Part shown: one piece after another, positions 43,501 to 53,136 of the stretch
Layout: each line of letters begins with the position of its first letter
Position numbering within the stretch: the first letter of the stretch is position 1
Assembly: GCA_958296445.1 (NCBI GenBank)
Contig: OY282565.1
Coordinates: forward strand, 2,777,570-2,841,569
Length of the DNA: 64,000 bases
Direction of reading: 5' to 3'
DNA from: an uncultured Dehalococcoidia bacterium
GTDB lineage: Bacteria > Chloroflexota > Dehalococcoidia > Lucifugimonadales > UBA3495
Notes under the pieces: generated by a model
The model's input: only the letters and a program-made list of their open reading frames with translations
The model's database searches: none
Told to the model about the DNA's origin: nothing
Position numbers and translations under genes: made by a program

Positions 43501-43675
43501 TAGCAATCGGTGTAAAGGGAATCTCTCAAGCCATCAGCTTCAGGCGCACGGGAACAGGATTTCCCGGGGTGCCTTGCGTGGTTTGCCAGTGATTTTCAGA
43601 TAGGTTGCGGGCAGTATGCGCCGATGCCTTACCCTAGTAAGGGGCGGGTCGGCTGACTGGGCTTGCCGGTATAGG

Positions 43676-43812
43676 AGAAAATTGCGGAATTCCCCTTTAT
43701 TACACTGAGCGAAGGGAAGGGATCCACGACCCAAGCAAGGATTCTTCGCTTTGCTCAGAATGACAGACATCAGTCAGAATCACAGACAGCGGAAGTAATT
43801 TCGCAATTTTCT
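43676..43812. mobile_element. MITE-like element, best copy
   Basis: 137 bp with 16-bp terminal inverted repeats matching at 15 positions (AGAAAATTGCGGAATT at 43676; AATTTCGCAATTTTCT ending at 43812). CGGTATA stands on both sides (43667-43673 and 43813-43819) as a possible target duplication. The interior has a diverged left foldback arm and an intact CTTCGCTTTGCTCAG. The rest of the 43501-43880 gap shows nothing I can assign. Confidence 0.7.
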
Positions 43813-43880
43813 CGGTATAAATTCCCCCCTGCCGGTTTACGCCGTAAATGCCGCACTCGGATGCTATGCCCGCCTTTACC

Positions 43881-44438
43881 CTAGCCGTCATTCCCCGGAT
43901 ATTCTTGGGATGTGGAATGGCCGCTGTTGCCGTTCTGTCGGCGGAGGCTGGCGTTTTCGGACTCGAGGGCTTCGATGGTTTGGCGGAGGGTTTGGATAAG
44001 CTCGCGCTGGTTCTGGCTGTCGGTGTGGTTTCTGCCGTTGCTTAGGGCGGCGATTAAGGCCGTCATCAGTTCCTGATGGCGGCGTTCCGCGGCTTCCTCG
44101 TCTTGGCGGCGGCGTTCTTCCAGCCGTTCTTCCCGGCGGGCTTCCGCGTCTAGGATTTCTTGGTGGCGGCGTTCTGTGTGGGCTTCGTTTTCCAGCCGGT
44201 CGGCGCGGCGGTTTCGGGCTTCAAAGTAGCTGGACAGCATTTGCGGCACTCCCAGGACGGCGAACATAATGGCGGCGTATGCGCCTGCTTGCAGGTAGGT
44301 GATGAGGTCCAGTCCGTCATTTGGGTTATTATATCCCCAATTAGCGGATGGCGGTTGGCCCGTCTGCGTTGACACCCGGCGCGGCGGATGACTAGACTTG
44401 CCGGTATAGCCGTTCCCCGCGGCAGTTGGCGTTGCCAA
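43881..44438 (-). CDS. Hypothetical protein with one TM helix and charged coiled coil
   Basis: Up to 185 aa; the start is uncertain (TTG 44438 has no ribosome site). Visible are one membrane helix ('[20 protein letters not shown]') and then a long Arg/Glu/Gln coiled coil ('[38 protein letters not shown]', described in part) and '[22 protein letters not shown]'. No family recognised. Divergent from the mutase gene. Confidence 0.5.
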   Translation of the reverse strand: MATPTAAGNGYTGKSSHPPRRVSTQTGQPPSANWGYNNPNDGLDLITYLQAGAYAAIMFAVLGVPQMLSSYFEARNRRADRLENEAHTERRHQEILDAEARREERLEERRRQDEEAAERRHQELMTALIAALSNGRNHTDSQNQRELIQTLRQTIEALESENASLRRQNGNSGHSTSQEYPGNDG

Positions 44439-44469
44439 CGCCGCATTCGGATGCTACGGAGGTATTCCC

Positions 44470-46134
44470 TTGATTTCCGACCAGGAATTGCGAGAGCTAC
44501 ACAATCGCGCCGCCGACTGGCGGGGGCGCCAGAACCCGGAGGCCCAGCGCCGACCGGAGTTCCGCACTCCCTCGCAACTGCCCGTGGAGCAGATTTACAC
44601 CCCTGCCGATACTGCCGATGGCGATTATATGGAGTCGGCGGGCCTGCCGGGGGAGTTTCCCTATCTGCGGGGGATTCACGATTCCGGCTATAGGGGCCGG
44701 CTTTGGACTTTCCGTATGTTCGCCGGGTTTGGCCGCCCGCAGGAAACCAACGAGCGGTTCAAGTTTCTGCTGGAGCAGGGGCAGACCGGGCTGTCGGTGG
44801 CCTTCGATATGCCCACGCTGTACGGCTACGATACCGACGACCCGCGGGCTTTCGGCGAGTTCGGCACCTGCGGCGTCGCCGTGTCGTCGCTGGCCGATAT
44901 GGAAACGCTGTTCGACGGCATCCGTCTGGATCAAGTGACTACGTCTATGACCATCAACGCCCCCGCCGCCATCATCTGGGCTATGTATCTGGCGGTGGCG
45001 GAAAAGCAGGGCGCGGACTTGGCCCAAATCGGCGGCACCATCCAGAACGACATCCTGAAAGAGTACATCGCGCAGAACGAATACATATTCCCGCCGCAGC
45101 CCTCGATGCGGCTGGTGACCGACACGGTGGAGTTCGGCGCCCGGCGCGTTCCCCGCTGGAATCCCATCAGCATCAGCGGCTACCATATCCGCGAGGCCGG
45201 CTCCAACGCGGTGCAGGAGCTGGCGTTCACCCTGGCAGACGGCTTCGAGTATGTCCGCCACGCGCAGGAGCGCGGGCTTGGGGTGGACGAATTCGCCCCG
45301 CGTCTCAGTTTTTTCTTTAACGTGCATAACAACTTTTTCGAGGAAATCGGCAAGTTCCGGGCCGCCCGCCGGATCTGGGCGCAGGAGATGCGCGACACTT
45401 TCGGCGCGTCCGACGCCCGCTCGCACCGGCTGCGGTTCCACGCGCAGACCTCGGGCCAGTCGCTGACCGCCCAGCAGCCGGACAACAACGTTGTCCGCGT
45501 TTCGTTGCAGGCTTTGGCCGCCGTCTTGGGCGGGTGCCAGTCGCTCCATACCAACAGCAAGGACGAGGCTTGGGCGCTGCCTTCGGCAGAGGCGGCTTTG
45601 CAGGCCCTTCGCACTCAGCAAATCATCGCCCACGAAACGGGCGTCACCGACACTGTTGACCCGCTGGGGGGCAGCTACTTCCTGGAGGTGATGACCAATC
45701 AGCTTGAGGCGGGCAGCTATGATTACTTCCGGCGCATTGAGGACGTGGGCGGCGTGATTCCGGCGCTGGAGACGGGCTTCCTGCAACGGGAAATCGCCGA
45801 CGCCGCCTATCTCTACCAGATGGAGGAAGACCGCAAGGAGCGCATCACCGTCGGCGTCAACGAATACAACACCGGCGAGGAAGTGGACATACCGTTGCTC
45901 CGCGTAGATAGGGAGGGCGAGCGGTTGCAAATCGAGGGCATCAATGAGGTGCGCCGCCGCCGCGATAGCCGGGAAGTGGCGGAAAGGCTGCGCGACCTGG
46001 AAACCGCCGCCCGAGGTTCGGGTAACTTGATGCCGCCGCTGATTGAGGCCGTCAAGGCTTACGCCACTCTGGGCGAGATGATGGACGTCTTTCGCAGCGT
46101 TTTCGGGGAGTATCAACCGGGGTGGGCGTTCTAG
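44470..46134 (+). CDS. B12-dependent acyl-CoA mutase large subunit (isobutyryl-CoA-mutase-like)
   Basis: 554 aa, the catalytic TIM barrel without the cobalamin-binding domain, which must be a separate small subunit outside the window. Blocks are '[20 protein letters not shown]', '[11 protein letters not shown]' and '[19 protein letters not shown]'. Phe84 ('TFRMFAGFG') replaces the Tyr, and Gln202 ('YIAQNEYIF') the Arg, that bind the carboxylate in methylmalonyl-CoA mutase; this Phe/Gln pair is the isobutyryl-CoA mutase pattern. GGAGG is seven bases before TTG 44470. Confidence 0.8.
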   Translation: MISDQELRELHNRAADWRGRQNPEAQRRPEFRTPSQLPVEQIYTPADTADGDYMESAGLPGEFPYLRGIHDSGYRGRLWTFRMFAGFGRPQETNERFKFLLEQGQTGLSVAFDMPTLYGYDTDDPRAFGEFGTCGVAVSSLADMETLFDGIRLDQVTTSMTINAPAAIIWAMYLAVAEKQGADLAQIGGTIQNDILKEYIAQNEYIFPPQPSMRLVTDTVEFGARRVPRWNPISISGYHIREAGSNAVQELAFTLADGFEYVRHAQERGLGVDEFAPRLSFFFNVHNNFFEEIGKFRAARRIWAQEMRDTFGASDARSHRLRFHAQTSGQSLTAQQPDNNVVRVSLQALAAVLGGCQSLHTNSKDEAWALPSAEAALQALRTQQIIAHETGVTDTVDPLGGSYFLEVMTNQLEAGSYDYFRRIEDVGGVIPALETGFLQREIADAAYLYQMEEDRKERITVGVNEYNTGEEVDIPLLRVDREGERLQIEGINEVRRRRDSREVAERLRDLETAARGSGNLMPPLIEAVKAYATLGEMMDVFRSVFGEYQPGWAF

Positions 46135-46164
46135 TTGCTGCACATAGCAGCAGCACACATTGCA

Positions 46165-46196
46165 GGGGCCGCCGATGGTAGGGAATGGGCGGCCCC
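46165..46196 (+). terminator. Hairpin after the mutase gene
   Basis: GGGGCCGCC (46165-46173) and GGCGGCCCC (46188-46196), a perfect 9-bp stem, 31 bases past the mutase stop, followed by GTTGTCGTTTC. Confidence 0.6.
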
Positions 46197-46299
46197 GTTG
46201 TCGTTTCGGGGGGTTGGTTTGCGTTCCTGCGCCCGCTACGGGCTTTGATGCGCTGTCGCTGGTATTCTTAACAATCAACTAGAATAATGGCGATGCTGG

Positions 46300-46555
46300 T
46301 TTTGTGCCTGTCGTCCTGAGCAAGGTGAAGGGTCTCACTGTCCAAAGTGGGATTCTTCGCTTTGCTCAGAATGACAGATATTTGCTCAGGGTGACGGATA
46401 CTTGCTCGGGTGACAACCATTTGCTTAGGGTGGCGGATACTTGTTCGGGGTGGCAGCCATTTGTCACTCTGAGCAATCTCCTGTCACCCTGAGCGAGGCG
46501 AAGGGTCCCACCTGCCAGGGCGAGATTCTTCGCTTTGCTCAGAATGACAGGTGCG
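46300..46555. repeat. Compound array of CTGAGCAAAG-type foldbacks
   Basis: Two foldback units (46313-46373 and 46486-46552; CTGAGCAAGGTGAAG or CTGAGCGAGGCGAAG with CTTCGCTTTGCTCAG) are bridged by shorter TGCTCAGGGTGACGGATACTT-like units. Same core as the MITE-like elements but without their termini. With the hairpin before it, this accounts for the 426-base gap after the mutase. Confidence 0.75.
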
Positions 46556-46560
46556 AGGGG

Positions 46561-48600
46561 TTAGTCGTCTTCGTCGCGGTGGCGTTTGGCTTCTTGGATT
46601 ACTCGGGGTTCTAGGTTGGGGGGGACGGGCTCGTAGTGGTCGTATTCCATTGAGTAGGAGCCGCGGCCTTGGGTTAGGGAGCGTAGGTCTTGGGCGTAGC
46701 GGAGGAGTTCGGACTGGGGGACTTCGGCGTCTATGACGGTTACGCGGTTTTCGGGGGACATTCCTAGGATGCGGCCGCGCTTGCCGTTGAGGTCGCTCAT
46801 TACGTCGCCGGTGTAGGTGTCCGGCACCGTTACGGACAGGCGCATTACCGGCTCGAGCAGGATGGGGCTGGCGTCGGTTACGCCTTTCTTTAGGGCCTGG
46901 ATGCTGGCGATCTCGAAGGACATTCCCGATGAGTCGACGTCGTGGAAGCTGCCGTCGTAGAGGACGGCCTTTAGGTCAACTAGGGGGAATCCGGCTAGGG
47001 AACCCTCGTCGAGGGCCTTGACTACGCCCTTTTCCACGGAGGGGATGTATTCCTTGGGAACGCGGCCGCCGACTACTTCGTTGCCGAACTGGAAGCCTTG
47101 GTCGCGCTCCCTAGGCTCTAGGCGGAGCAGGACGTGGCCGTATTGGCCGTGGCCGCCGGACTGTTTCTTGTGGCGGTACTCGCTCTGGGTGGTGCGGGTG
47201 ATGGTTTCGCGGTAGGGGACGCGGGGCAGGCGGACGCGCAGCTCGGCGCCGAACTTCCGCTTGATTTTGTCCAGCGCGACGTCGATCTGGGCGTCGCCTA
47301 GGCCGGTAATCAGGGTTTCGCTGGTGCTGGCGTTGCGCGACATCTGGAGGCTGGGGTCTTCCTCGACGATGCGGCTTAGGGCCATAGACATTTTGTCCAA
47401 GTCGGCTTTGGAGGCGGGGGAAACCGCTACCCGGTAGTAGCCTACCGGCACACGGATGGGGTCGAAAGTGACTTGGTTGTCGCGGGCGCAGAGGGTGTCG
47501 CCGGTTACGGTGGATGACAGCTTGCCGACGGCGCCGATGTCACCGGCGGTGACTTCGGTCAGGTTTTCCTGATTTTTGCCCTTGGGCAGGTATAGCTGGC
47601 CCACGCGCTCGGACTGGCCCTGGTTGGCGTCCCATACTTCGGAGTTGCTCTTGATGGTGCCTTGGTAGACGCGGAAGAGGGACAGCTTGCCGACGAAGGG
47701 GTCGGCGGTGGTCTTGAAAACTAGGGCGGCCAGAGGGCCGTTGGGGTCGGCGTCGAAGGATGCTTCGTCGCCGGAGCTGGCCTTGCTCAGGCGGGGCTTG
47801 ACGCTGTCCACGGGGGAGGGGAGGTAGGAGCGGGCCATATTCAGAAATTCGGCGACGCCGATGTTTTCGCTGGCGGAGGCGGCGATGATGGGGACCAGTT
47901 CGCCGCGGACTACGGCGCCGCGCAGGGCGGATTCGATTTCGGCGGCGGTGAGTTCCTCGCCGCTTAGGTAGCGGTCGGCGAGTTCGTCGTCGCTTTCGGC
48001 GGCGGCTTCGATGAGCCGCTCGCGGGCGCTTTCGACTTCACCGGCCAGTTCGGCGGGGACGCCGGCGTTGGGGTCGGTGACGCTTACTACGCCCCGGAAG
48101 TCGTTGGCCTGGCCTATGGGGATTTGGAAGGGGACGCACTGGCGCCCGAAGGTGGCCTGGATGTCGGCGACGTTGCGGTTGAAGTCGGCGTTTTCCCGAT
48201 CCATCTTGTTGATGACGATGAGGCGGGGGAGGTTGGCGGATTCGCACATATTCCAGGCCCGCTCGGTGCCGACGTCAACGCCGGAGGGGGCGGCGACTAG
48301 GATGGCGGCGCCCTCGACCACCCGCAGGGCGCTGACTACTTCGCCGACGAAGTCGTCGTAGCCGGGGGTGTCGAGGAAATTGATCTTGTGGCCGTCGCTT
48401 ACGGCGGTGATGAGGGTGGTCTGGATGCTGCTGCCCCGCTTGATTTCCTCGGGTTCGTAGTCGGAGACGGTGTTACCGTCCTCGATTCGGCCTTGGCGGG
48501 TGACCGCCTTGACGCTGAAGAGCGCCGCCTCGCAAAGGGATGTTTTGCCGGCGCCGGAATGGGAAAGCAGGGCCACGTTTCTTATGCTGTTGGCATCCAT
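46561..48600 (-). CDS. EF-G-like translational GTPase
   Basis: 679 aa. G1 'SHSGAGKTSL', G3 'DTPGYDDFVGE' and G4 'NKMD' are present, followed by EF-G domains II-V ('GHGQYGHVLLRLEPRE', 'GFPLVDLKAVLYDGSFHDVDSSG', 'MEYDHYEPVPPNL'). It belongs to the EF-G-like paralogue group found beside a canonical fusA in many phyla; role uncertain (ribosome recycling or antibiotic tolerance). ATG 48600 with GAGGGAG upstream; the longer frame to 48867 is low-complexity. Confidence 0.88.
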   Translation of the reverse strand: MDANSIRNVALLSHSGAGKTSLCEAALFSVKAVTRQGRIEDGNTVSDYEPEEIKRGSSIQTTLITAVSDGHKINFLDTPGYDDFVGEVVSALRVVEGAAILVAAPSGVDVGTERAWNMCESANLPRLIVINKMDRENADFNRNVADIQATFGRQCVPFQIPIGQANDFRGVVSVTDPNAGVPAELAGEVESARERLIEAAAESDDELADRYLSGEELTAAEIESALRGAVVRGELVPIIAASASENIGVAEFLNMARSYLPSPVDSVKPRLSKASSGDEASFDADPNGPLAALVFKTTADPFVGKLSLFRVYQGTIKSNSEVWDANQGQSERVGQLYLPKGKNQENLTEVTAGDIGAVGKLSSTVTGDTLCARDNQVTFDPIRVPVGYYRVAVSPASKADLDKMSMALSRIVEEDPSLQMSRNASTSETLITGLGDAQIDVALDKIKRKFGAELRVRLPRVPYRETITRTTQSEYRHKKQSGGHGQYGHVLLRLEPRERDQGFQFGNEVVGGRVPKEYIPSVEKGVVKALDEGSLAGFPLVDLKAVLYDGSFHDVDSSGMSFEIASIQALKKGVTDASPILLEPVMRLSVTVPDTYTGDVMSDLNGKRGRILGMSPENRVTVIDAEVPQSELLRYAQDLRSLTQGRGSYSMEYDHYEPVPPNLEPRVIQEAKRHRDEDD

Positions 48601-48959
48601 ATAGGGCTTGCTCCCTCTTGCTGAGTATTTCGTGAAAGGGGCCGCCTGCGGAGTCGCGGGGCCACTGGCCGGGGGCGGGTTGACGCTGCGATGGGTCTGC
48701 GGGTTCTGCGCGGGCGGATACGCCATTGTATAAGTTGAGGCTAGGCGGCGCAACAGCCGCGTTGGGGGGTTCGGGATTTTTTGATTTCTCTCCCATTTTC
48801 CCCCATTTTCTCCCATTTGGGCTTGGAGGTTGGGTTGGGCAAGGATTTTTTTTGATTTCGCGGACATTTTCGGACATTTCTGGACATTTTGGCCGGTGGG
48901 CCGGGTTGGGGCGGGTTGGCGGGGTGCGCGGGTTGTTGGGGGTTGGCACGTTTATGTTA

Positions 48960-49779
48960 GGGGGTGGTAATCGGGGTTGGCAAGGGGCTGGTGTCATCAA
49001 ACCGGGGGCGGGGGCGTTCCGTCTGGACGGGGATACCATGGGGCGGGAATACCACGGGGCGGGCAAGGATGGGGCGGGCGGCCACGGGGCGGGCAATCGG
49101 GGGGGCAACCACAAGGGTTGCCCCTACGGGTTGGGTGCTGGGGGTGGGGCGGGCAAGGACGAGGGGCAACCACGAGGGTTGCCCCTACGGGTTGGGTGGT
49201 GGGGGTGGGGCGGGCGGCACAAGGGGGCGGGCAAGGACGGGGGGCAACCACAAGGGTTGCCCCTACGGGTTGGGTGGTGGGGGTGGGGCGGGGCGTAGCA
49301 GGTATTCGTATATTGCCGCGCCTAGGGGGCGGGCAACCACAAGGGTTGGGTGGTGGGGGACTTGGGGGGGACGCCCCCACCCTAGCCCTCCCCCGGAGGG
49401 GGAGGGGATTTTGTGGTTTGTTCCGGGTTGGGTGTTGGGGGTGGGGCGGGGCTGGTGTCATCAAACCGGGGGCGGGGGCGTTCCGTCTGGACGGGGAACC
49501 ATGGGGTGGGCAAGGACGGTGCGGGCGGCCACGGGGGGCAACCACAAGGGTTGCCCCTACGGGTTGGGTGGTGGGGGTGGGGTGGGGCTGTTGTCATCAA
49601 ACCGGGGATGGGGACACGCCCCGTCTGGACGGGGACACCACGGGGCGGGCAAGGATGGGGTGGGCGGCCACGGGGGGCAACCACAAGGGTTGCCCCTACG
49701 GGTTGGGTGGTGGGGGATTTGGGGAGGGGACGCCCCCACCCTAGCCCTCCCCCGGAGGGGGAGGGGATTTTGTGGTTTG
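48960..49779. repeat. G-rich tandem array of mixed palindromic units
   Basis: About 820 bases built from three shuffled motifs: GGCAACCACAAGGGTTGCCCCTAC (six or so copies, a hairpin of GGCAACC/GGTTGCC), CATCAAACCGGGGGCGGGGG plus TCTGGACGGGGA (three copies) and CCACCCTAGCCCTCCCCCGGAGG (two copies), joined by GGGTTGGGTGGTGGGGGTGGGG. Strong strand asymmetry (G on the plus strand). The region 48601-48959 before it holds nothing recognisable. No gene; the Gly-rich frames are by-products. Confidence 0.8.
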
Positions 49780-50640
49780 TTACGGGTTGGGGGGTGGGGG
49801 TGGGGCGGGGCGTAGGAGGTATTCGTATACGGCGGCGCCTAGGGGGGCGCCGGTTAGGGGGCCTAGGATGTAGGCCCAGAAGCCGCCGGAGGGGCCGGGG
49901 ATCGCCATTTCGCCCCATCCGGCGAAAAAGGATACTAGGCGGGGGCCGAAGTCGCGGGCCGGGTTCCAGCCGCCTTGGGTCAGGGGGGCGAGCATACTTA
50001 TGAGCAGGGCTACGGTTAGGCCGATTAGTATGGGGGCTAGATATTTTGCGGGCAGGGCGGTGTTGCGGCGGTCAACTAGGGCGAATATGAGCATTACTAG
50101 GATGCCGGTTCCTAATCCTTCTACGGCGGCGGCCTCTAGGGGGGATATTAGGGTTAGGGCGGATTCGGCGGTTCCGGTCGTTGCGGGGTTGGGGAAATAC
50201 TCGCCGAACATCATTGCGGATAGCTGGCTGCCCGGTTCGCCGCGGGACAGGCCATGCTGGGCCTCGAATCGTTGGATTAAGGGGTTGTAGAGCAGCAGGA
50301 CGGATATTCCGGCTAGGGATGCGCCTAGCAATTGGGAAATCCAGTAGGGGAGCAGCAGGCGGCGGGGAAATTCTTGGGGGCGGAATAGGGCGAAGGCTAG
50401 GGTGACGGCGGGGTTGAGATGGGCCCCGGAAACGGCGGCGGTTAGGTAGATGGCTAGGGCGACGCCTAGGGCCCAAGCTACCGCCACTTGCCAGAGCCCG
50501 GCCTGCGCTCCGGCCAGGACGGCGGCGGCTACTACGGCAGTGCCGGCGAATACCATCAGCCAAGTGCCGATGGCTTCGGCGACGCAGCGCCGTAGGGTTT
50601 GCGGCAGGGACGGGGCGGGGGCGCGGGGGGGCAGCGGCAT
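49780..50640 (-). CDS. MIP-family aquaglyceroporin
   Basis: 286 aa, six membrane helices and two half-helices. The pore motifs are 'SGAHLNPAVTLAFAL' and 'GGWNPARDFGPRLV'; Asp after the second NPA is the glycerol-facilitator mark (GlpF type). 'AEAIGTWLMVFAGTAVVAAAVLA' starts helix 1. The last ten residues (Pro-rich, 'RPAPPPPPNP') and the stop are encoded by the neighbouring G-rich repeat array, so the gene's end has been replaced or extended by repeat DNA. Confidence 0.88.
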   Translation of the reverse strand: MPLPPRAPAPSLPQTLRRCVAEAIGTWLMVFAGTAVVAAAVLAGAQAGLWQVAVAWALGVALAIYLTAAVSGAHLNPAVTLAFALFRPQEFPRRLLLPYWISQLLGASLAGISVLLLYNPLIQRFEAQHGLSRGEPGSQLSAMMFGEYFPNPATTGTAESALTLISPLEAAAVEGLGTGILVMLIFALVDRRNTALPAKYLAPILIGLTVALLISMLAPLTQGGWNPARDFGPRLVSFFAGWGEMAIPGPSGGFWAYILGPLTGAPLGAAVYEYLLRPAPPPPPNP

Positions 50641-50689
50641 ACCGGAATGCTATCGCTTTTTTGTCCGGCAAATCAAGCCTTGGGGAAAC

Positions 50690-50738
50690 GGGGAAACGCA
50701 GAGGGCGCAGAGGACGCGCAGAGGGCGCAGAGGGGAAT
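50690..50738. repeat. CGCAGAGG direct-repeat array
   Basis: AACGCAGAGGGCGCAGAGGACGCG... three to four CGCAGAGG units in a row; only the left arm of the foldback family seen at 423-527 is present. Confidence 0.65.
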
Positions 50739-50758
50739 TTCGTTATTTTTTGGTGGGC

Positions 50759-52165
50759 TTATTCCGGGTTTTGGGTTATGGGTAGGGTTAGGGTGAAGCT
50801 GCTGCCTTGGTTGGGGGCGCTTTGGGCTTGGATTGTGCCGTTGTGGGCTTCGATTAGTCGGCGGGCGATGGTTAGGCCGAGGCCGACGCCGCCGGTGGCG
50901 CGGGCGCGGGACGGGTCGGCGCGGTAGAAGCGGTCGAACAGGTGGGGTAGGTGTTCGGGGGGTATGCCGTGGCCGGTGTCGGATACGGTTATTTGGACGG
51001 CGTTGTTTCCAGCGCGGGCCGCCGATACGGTTATTGCGCCGCCTTGGGGGGTGTGGGTGATGGCGTTTTCCAGCAGGTTGCCGATGATTTGGGCTATGCG
51101 GGTTGCGTCCAGCTCTACCGGGGGCAGGGACGGCTGGGGGGCTAGGTTGAGGGTTACGCCTTTGGCGTCGGCGCGGGGTCGAACCGCCTCTACGCTTGAT
51201 TGGAGCAGATCGTCTAGGGACGCGGGGGATAATTGGAGTTGTAACGCGCCCGCTTCGGCTTGGGCCAGCAGGCGGAGATCTTCCACCAGCCGGGACAGGT
51301 GGAGGGCCTGGCCGTGGATGGTGTCTATGGTTTCGGGGGTGGGCTGAATCAGGCCGTCTTTGATGGCTTCTAGGTAGCCCTGGATGTTGGACAGGGGGGT
51401 ACGCAGTTCGTGGGCTACGTCGGCGGTTAGGTTGCGGCGGAGGCGTTCCGCTTCCTCTAGGCCGGCGGCCATAATGTTGAAACTGTGGGCCAACTGGCGG
51501 ATTTCGCTGGGGCCGGTGGTTTGGGCGCGTTGGGAGAGGTCGCCGCGGCCCAGCCGTCGGGCGGTTGCGCCGAGGTTTTGCAGGGGGGCCAAGGCGCGGC
51601 GCGACAGCAGCCAGACCAGCAGGGTTCCCAAGGCCGCCGCGCCGATGCCGGCCCATACCAGAGAGCCGTTGACCCGGTCGGAAATGCGCGACGGGGCCGG
51701 GCCGGCCAGCTCGGGCCCGGCGGCGTAGGCGGCGGTGATGGTGAATGCGCCGATCTGCTGGCCGTCCTTGAATACGGGGAATTTCTTGGTTTCGCTAAAG
51801 GGTTGCGGCCAGAGTTTGGCGCCGCCGGGGGGCAGGTAGGCGTGGGAGTCGGCGATTAGGGCGTCTTTGGCGTCGTAGATTTGGATGCGGCTGCCGGAAA
51901 CGGGCCCGGCCTGCTCTAGGATTTCCTGTAGGCCGCCTTTGTTTTTTTCCCAGGATTGGCCCTTGCCGTAGTATTCGGAGACGAGTTGCTTGACCCGGGC
52001 CGCCTGCGCCGAATCGCGGTCGCGCTCGAACCGCTGGGTCTGGCGGTCGGTTACTAGGCCGATGGCTAGGCTTACCAGAACTAGGGCGAGGGCTAGGGCT
52101 AGGGTGAAGCCTAGGGCCAGGCGGAATTGCAGGCTGGCGAACAGGCCGGAGCGGAAGTCGGGCAT
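50759..52165 (-). CDS. Membrane sensor histidine kinase (BaeS-like layout)
   Basis: 468 aa. Order: membrane helix 1 (~16-38), periplasmic sensor (~40-165), helix 2 ('VWAGIGAAALGTLLVWLLS'), HAMP ('RALAPLQNLGATARRLGRGDLSQ'), HisKA with the phospho-His in 'DVAHELRTPLSNIQGYLEA', then N, G1 and G2 boxes ('IIGNLLENAITHTPQGG', 'DTGHGIP', 'GGVGLGLTIARRLIEAH'). It starts five bases after the response-regulator stop, so the two are one operon. Confidence 0.92.
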   Translation of the reverse strand: MPDFRSGLFASLQFRLALGFTLALALALVLVSLAIGLVTDRQTQRFERDRDSAQAARVKQLVSEYYGKGQSWEKNKGGLQEILEQAGPVSGSRIQIYDAKDALIADSHAYLPPGGAKLWPQPFSETKKFPVFKDGQQIGAFTITAAYAAGPELAGPAPSRISDRVNGSLVWAGIGAAALGTLLVWLLSRRALAPLQNLGATARRLGRGDLSQRAQTTGPSEIRQLAHSFNIMAAGLEEAERLRRNLTADVAHELRTPLSNIQGYLEAIKDGLIQPTPETIDTIHGQALHLSRLVEDLRLLAQAEAGALQLQLSPASLDDLLQSSVEAVRPRADAKGVTLNLAPQPSLPPVELDATRIAQIIGNLLENAITHTPQGGAITVSAARAGNNAVQITVSDTGHGIPPEHLPHLFDRFYRADPSRARATGGVGLGLTIARRLIEAHNGTIQAQSAPNQGSSFTLTLPITQNPE

Positions 52166-52170
52166 TGGGC

Positions 52171-52968
52171 TTACCGCCGTTCTTTCCGGGGTTCTTTCCC
52201 GGGTTCTTTCCCGTTGGGGGTTGGGTTGAGGCGGTAGCCGCTGCCGTAGACGGTTTCGATTAGTTTGGCGCTGCCGTCGGGGGCGGCGGACAGTTTGCGG
52301 CGCAGGGCGGATATGTGGGCGTCAACGGTGCGGTCGAATCCGTCGAAATCGTCGCCTAGGGCGCGGTCTATGATTTCGTCGCGGGTGAAGGTGCGGCCGG
52401 GCTGGCGCAGGAGCAGGGCTAGGAGGCGAAATTCGGTGGGGGTTAGGCGCACTGGGCTGTCGCCTACGGTTGCGCGGCGGGCTTGCAGGTCGAGGGCGAC
52501 GGGGCCGGCGGAGAGGGGGGCGGTTTCGGGGGCGGCGTGGTCGGGGGCGGCGCGGCGCAGGACGGCCCGGACCCGGGCGGCGAGCTCGCGGGGGCTGAAG
52601 GGCTTGGTTACGTAGTCGTCGGCGCCGAGCTCTAGGCCGGCTAGGCGGTCTTCCTCGTCGGCTCTGGCGGTTAGCATTATGATGGGGACGGCTTGGGTGC
52701 CGGGTTCGCGGCGCAGGGTGCGGCAGACGTCTAGGCCGTTTATGCGGGGTAGCATAATGTCGAGGACTACTAGGCTGGGGCGTTCCTCGCGGGCGAGGGT
52801 GAGGGCGCGGGCGCCGTCGAGGGCGGTTAGGACTTGGTAGCCGTCGCGCTCTAGGTAGAGGCGGGTTAGCTCGACTACGTTGGGGTCGTCGTCTACTATC
52901 AGAATGGTTTGCGGGGGCAGAATGGTTTGCGGGGGCAGGACGGTTTGCGAGGGGTTGGCGGCGATCAT
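52171..52968 (-). CDS. OmpR-family response regulator
   Basis: 265 aa. The receiver holds 'ILIVDDDPNVVEL' (acidic pocket), 'LVVLDIMLPRINGL' (phospho-Asp), 'MLTARADEEDRLAGLELGADDYVTKPF' (in part; Thr and Lys); the winged helix ends 'ALRRKLSAAPDGSAKLIETVYGSGYRL'. The N-terminus has a small tandem repeat, 'LPPQTILPPQTIL', from an 18-bp DNA duplication. Partner of the kinase downstream. Confidence 0.93.
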   Translation of the reverse strand: MIAANPSQTVLPPQTILPPQTILIVDDDPNVVELTRLYLERDGYQVLTALDGARALTLAREERPSLVVLDIMLPRINGLDVCRTLRREPGTQAVPIIMLTARADEEDRLAGLELGADDYVTKPFSPRELAARVRAVLRRAAPDHAAPETAPLSAGPVALDLQARRATVGDSPVRLTPTEFRLLALLLRQPGRTFTRDEIIDRALGDDFDGFDRTVDAHISALRRKLSAAPDGSAKLIETVYGSGYRLNPTPNGKEPGKEPRKERR

Positions 52969-53083
52969 AGTTGCTAGTCCTTGCCGGTGGGCCGGCGGGG
53001 TTATTTTCGCTGATGACGGGGTTTTGCGCTAGTTGGGCGGGGTTGATGTACACGGGGTTTATTTTGGGATGAGGGTAATTTAC

Positions 53084-53110
53084 GGGGCAGGCGCACCTTG
53101 CGCCTGCCCC
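53084..53110. terminator. 12-bp perfect GC hairpin
   Basis: GGGGCAGGCGCA (53084-53095), loop CCT, TGCGCCTGCCCC (53099-53110), 27 bases past the stop of the secreted repeat protein and before the response regulator. On the minus strand it would reduce read-through from the repeat-protein gene into the two-component genes (attenuation), giving unequal expression. Confidence 0.6.
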
Positions 53111-53136
53111 GTTGGGGTTGGAATCCGGGCGCGGGT

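Noticed and set aside
44425..44442. GTTGGC-GTT-GCCAAC inverted repeat before the mutase gene, considered as an operator
   Set aside because: Only six base pairs with no partner site; too weak to call.
48964..49815. Long Gly-rich open frames (up to 283 codons) on the plus strand and Pro/Arg-rich frames on the minus strand
   Set aside because: They translate the G-rich repeat array; they lack ribosome sites and composition of real proteins.
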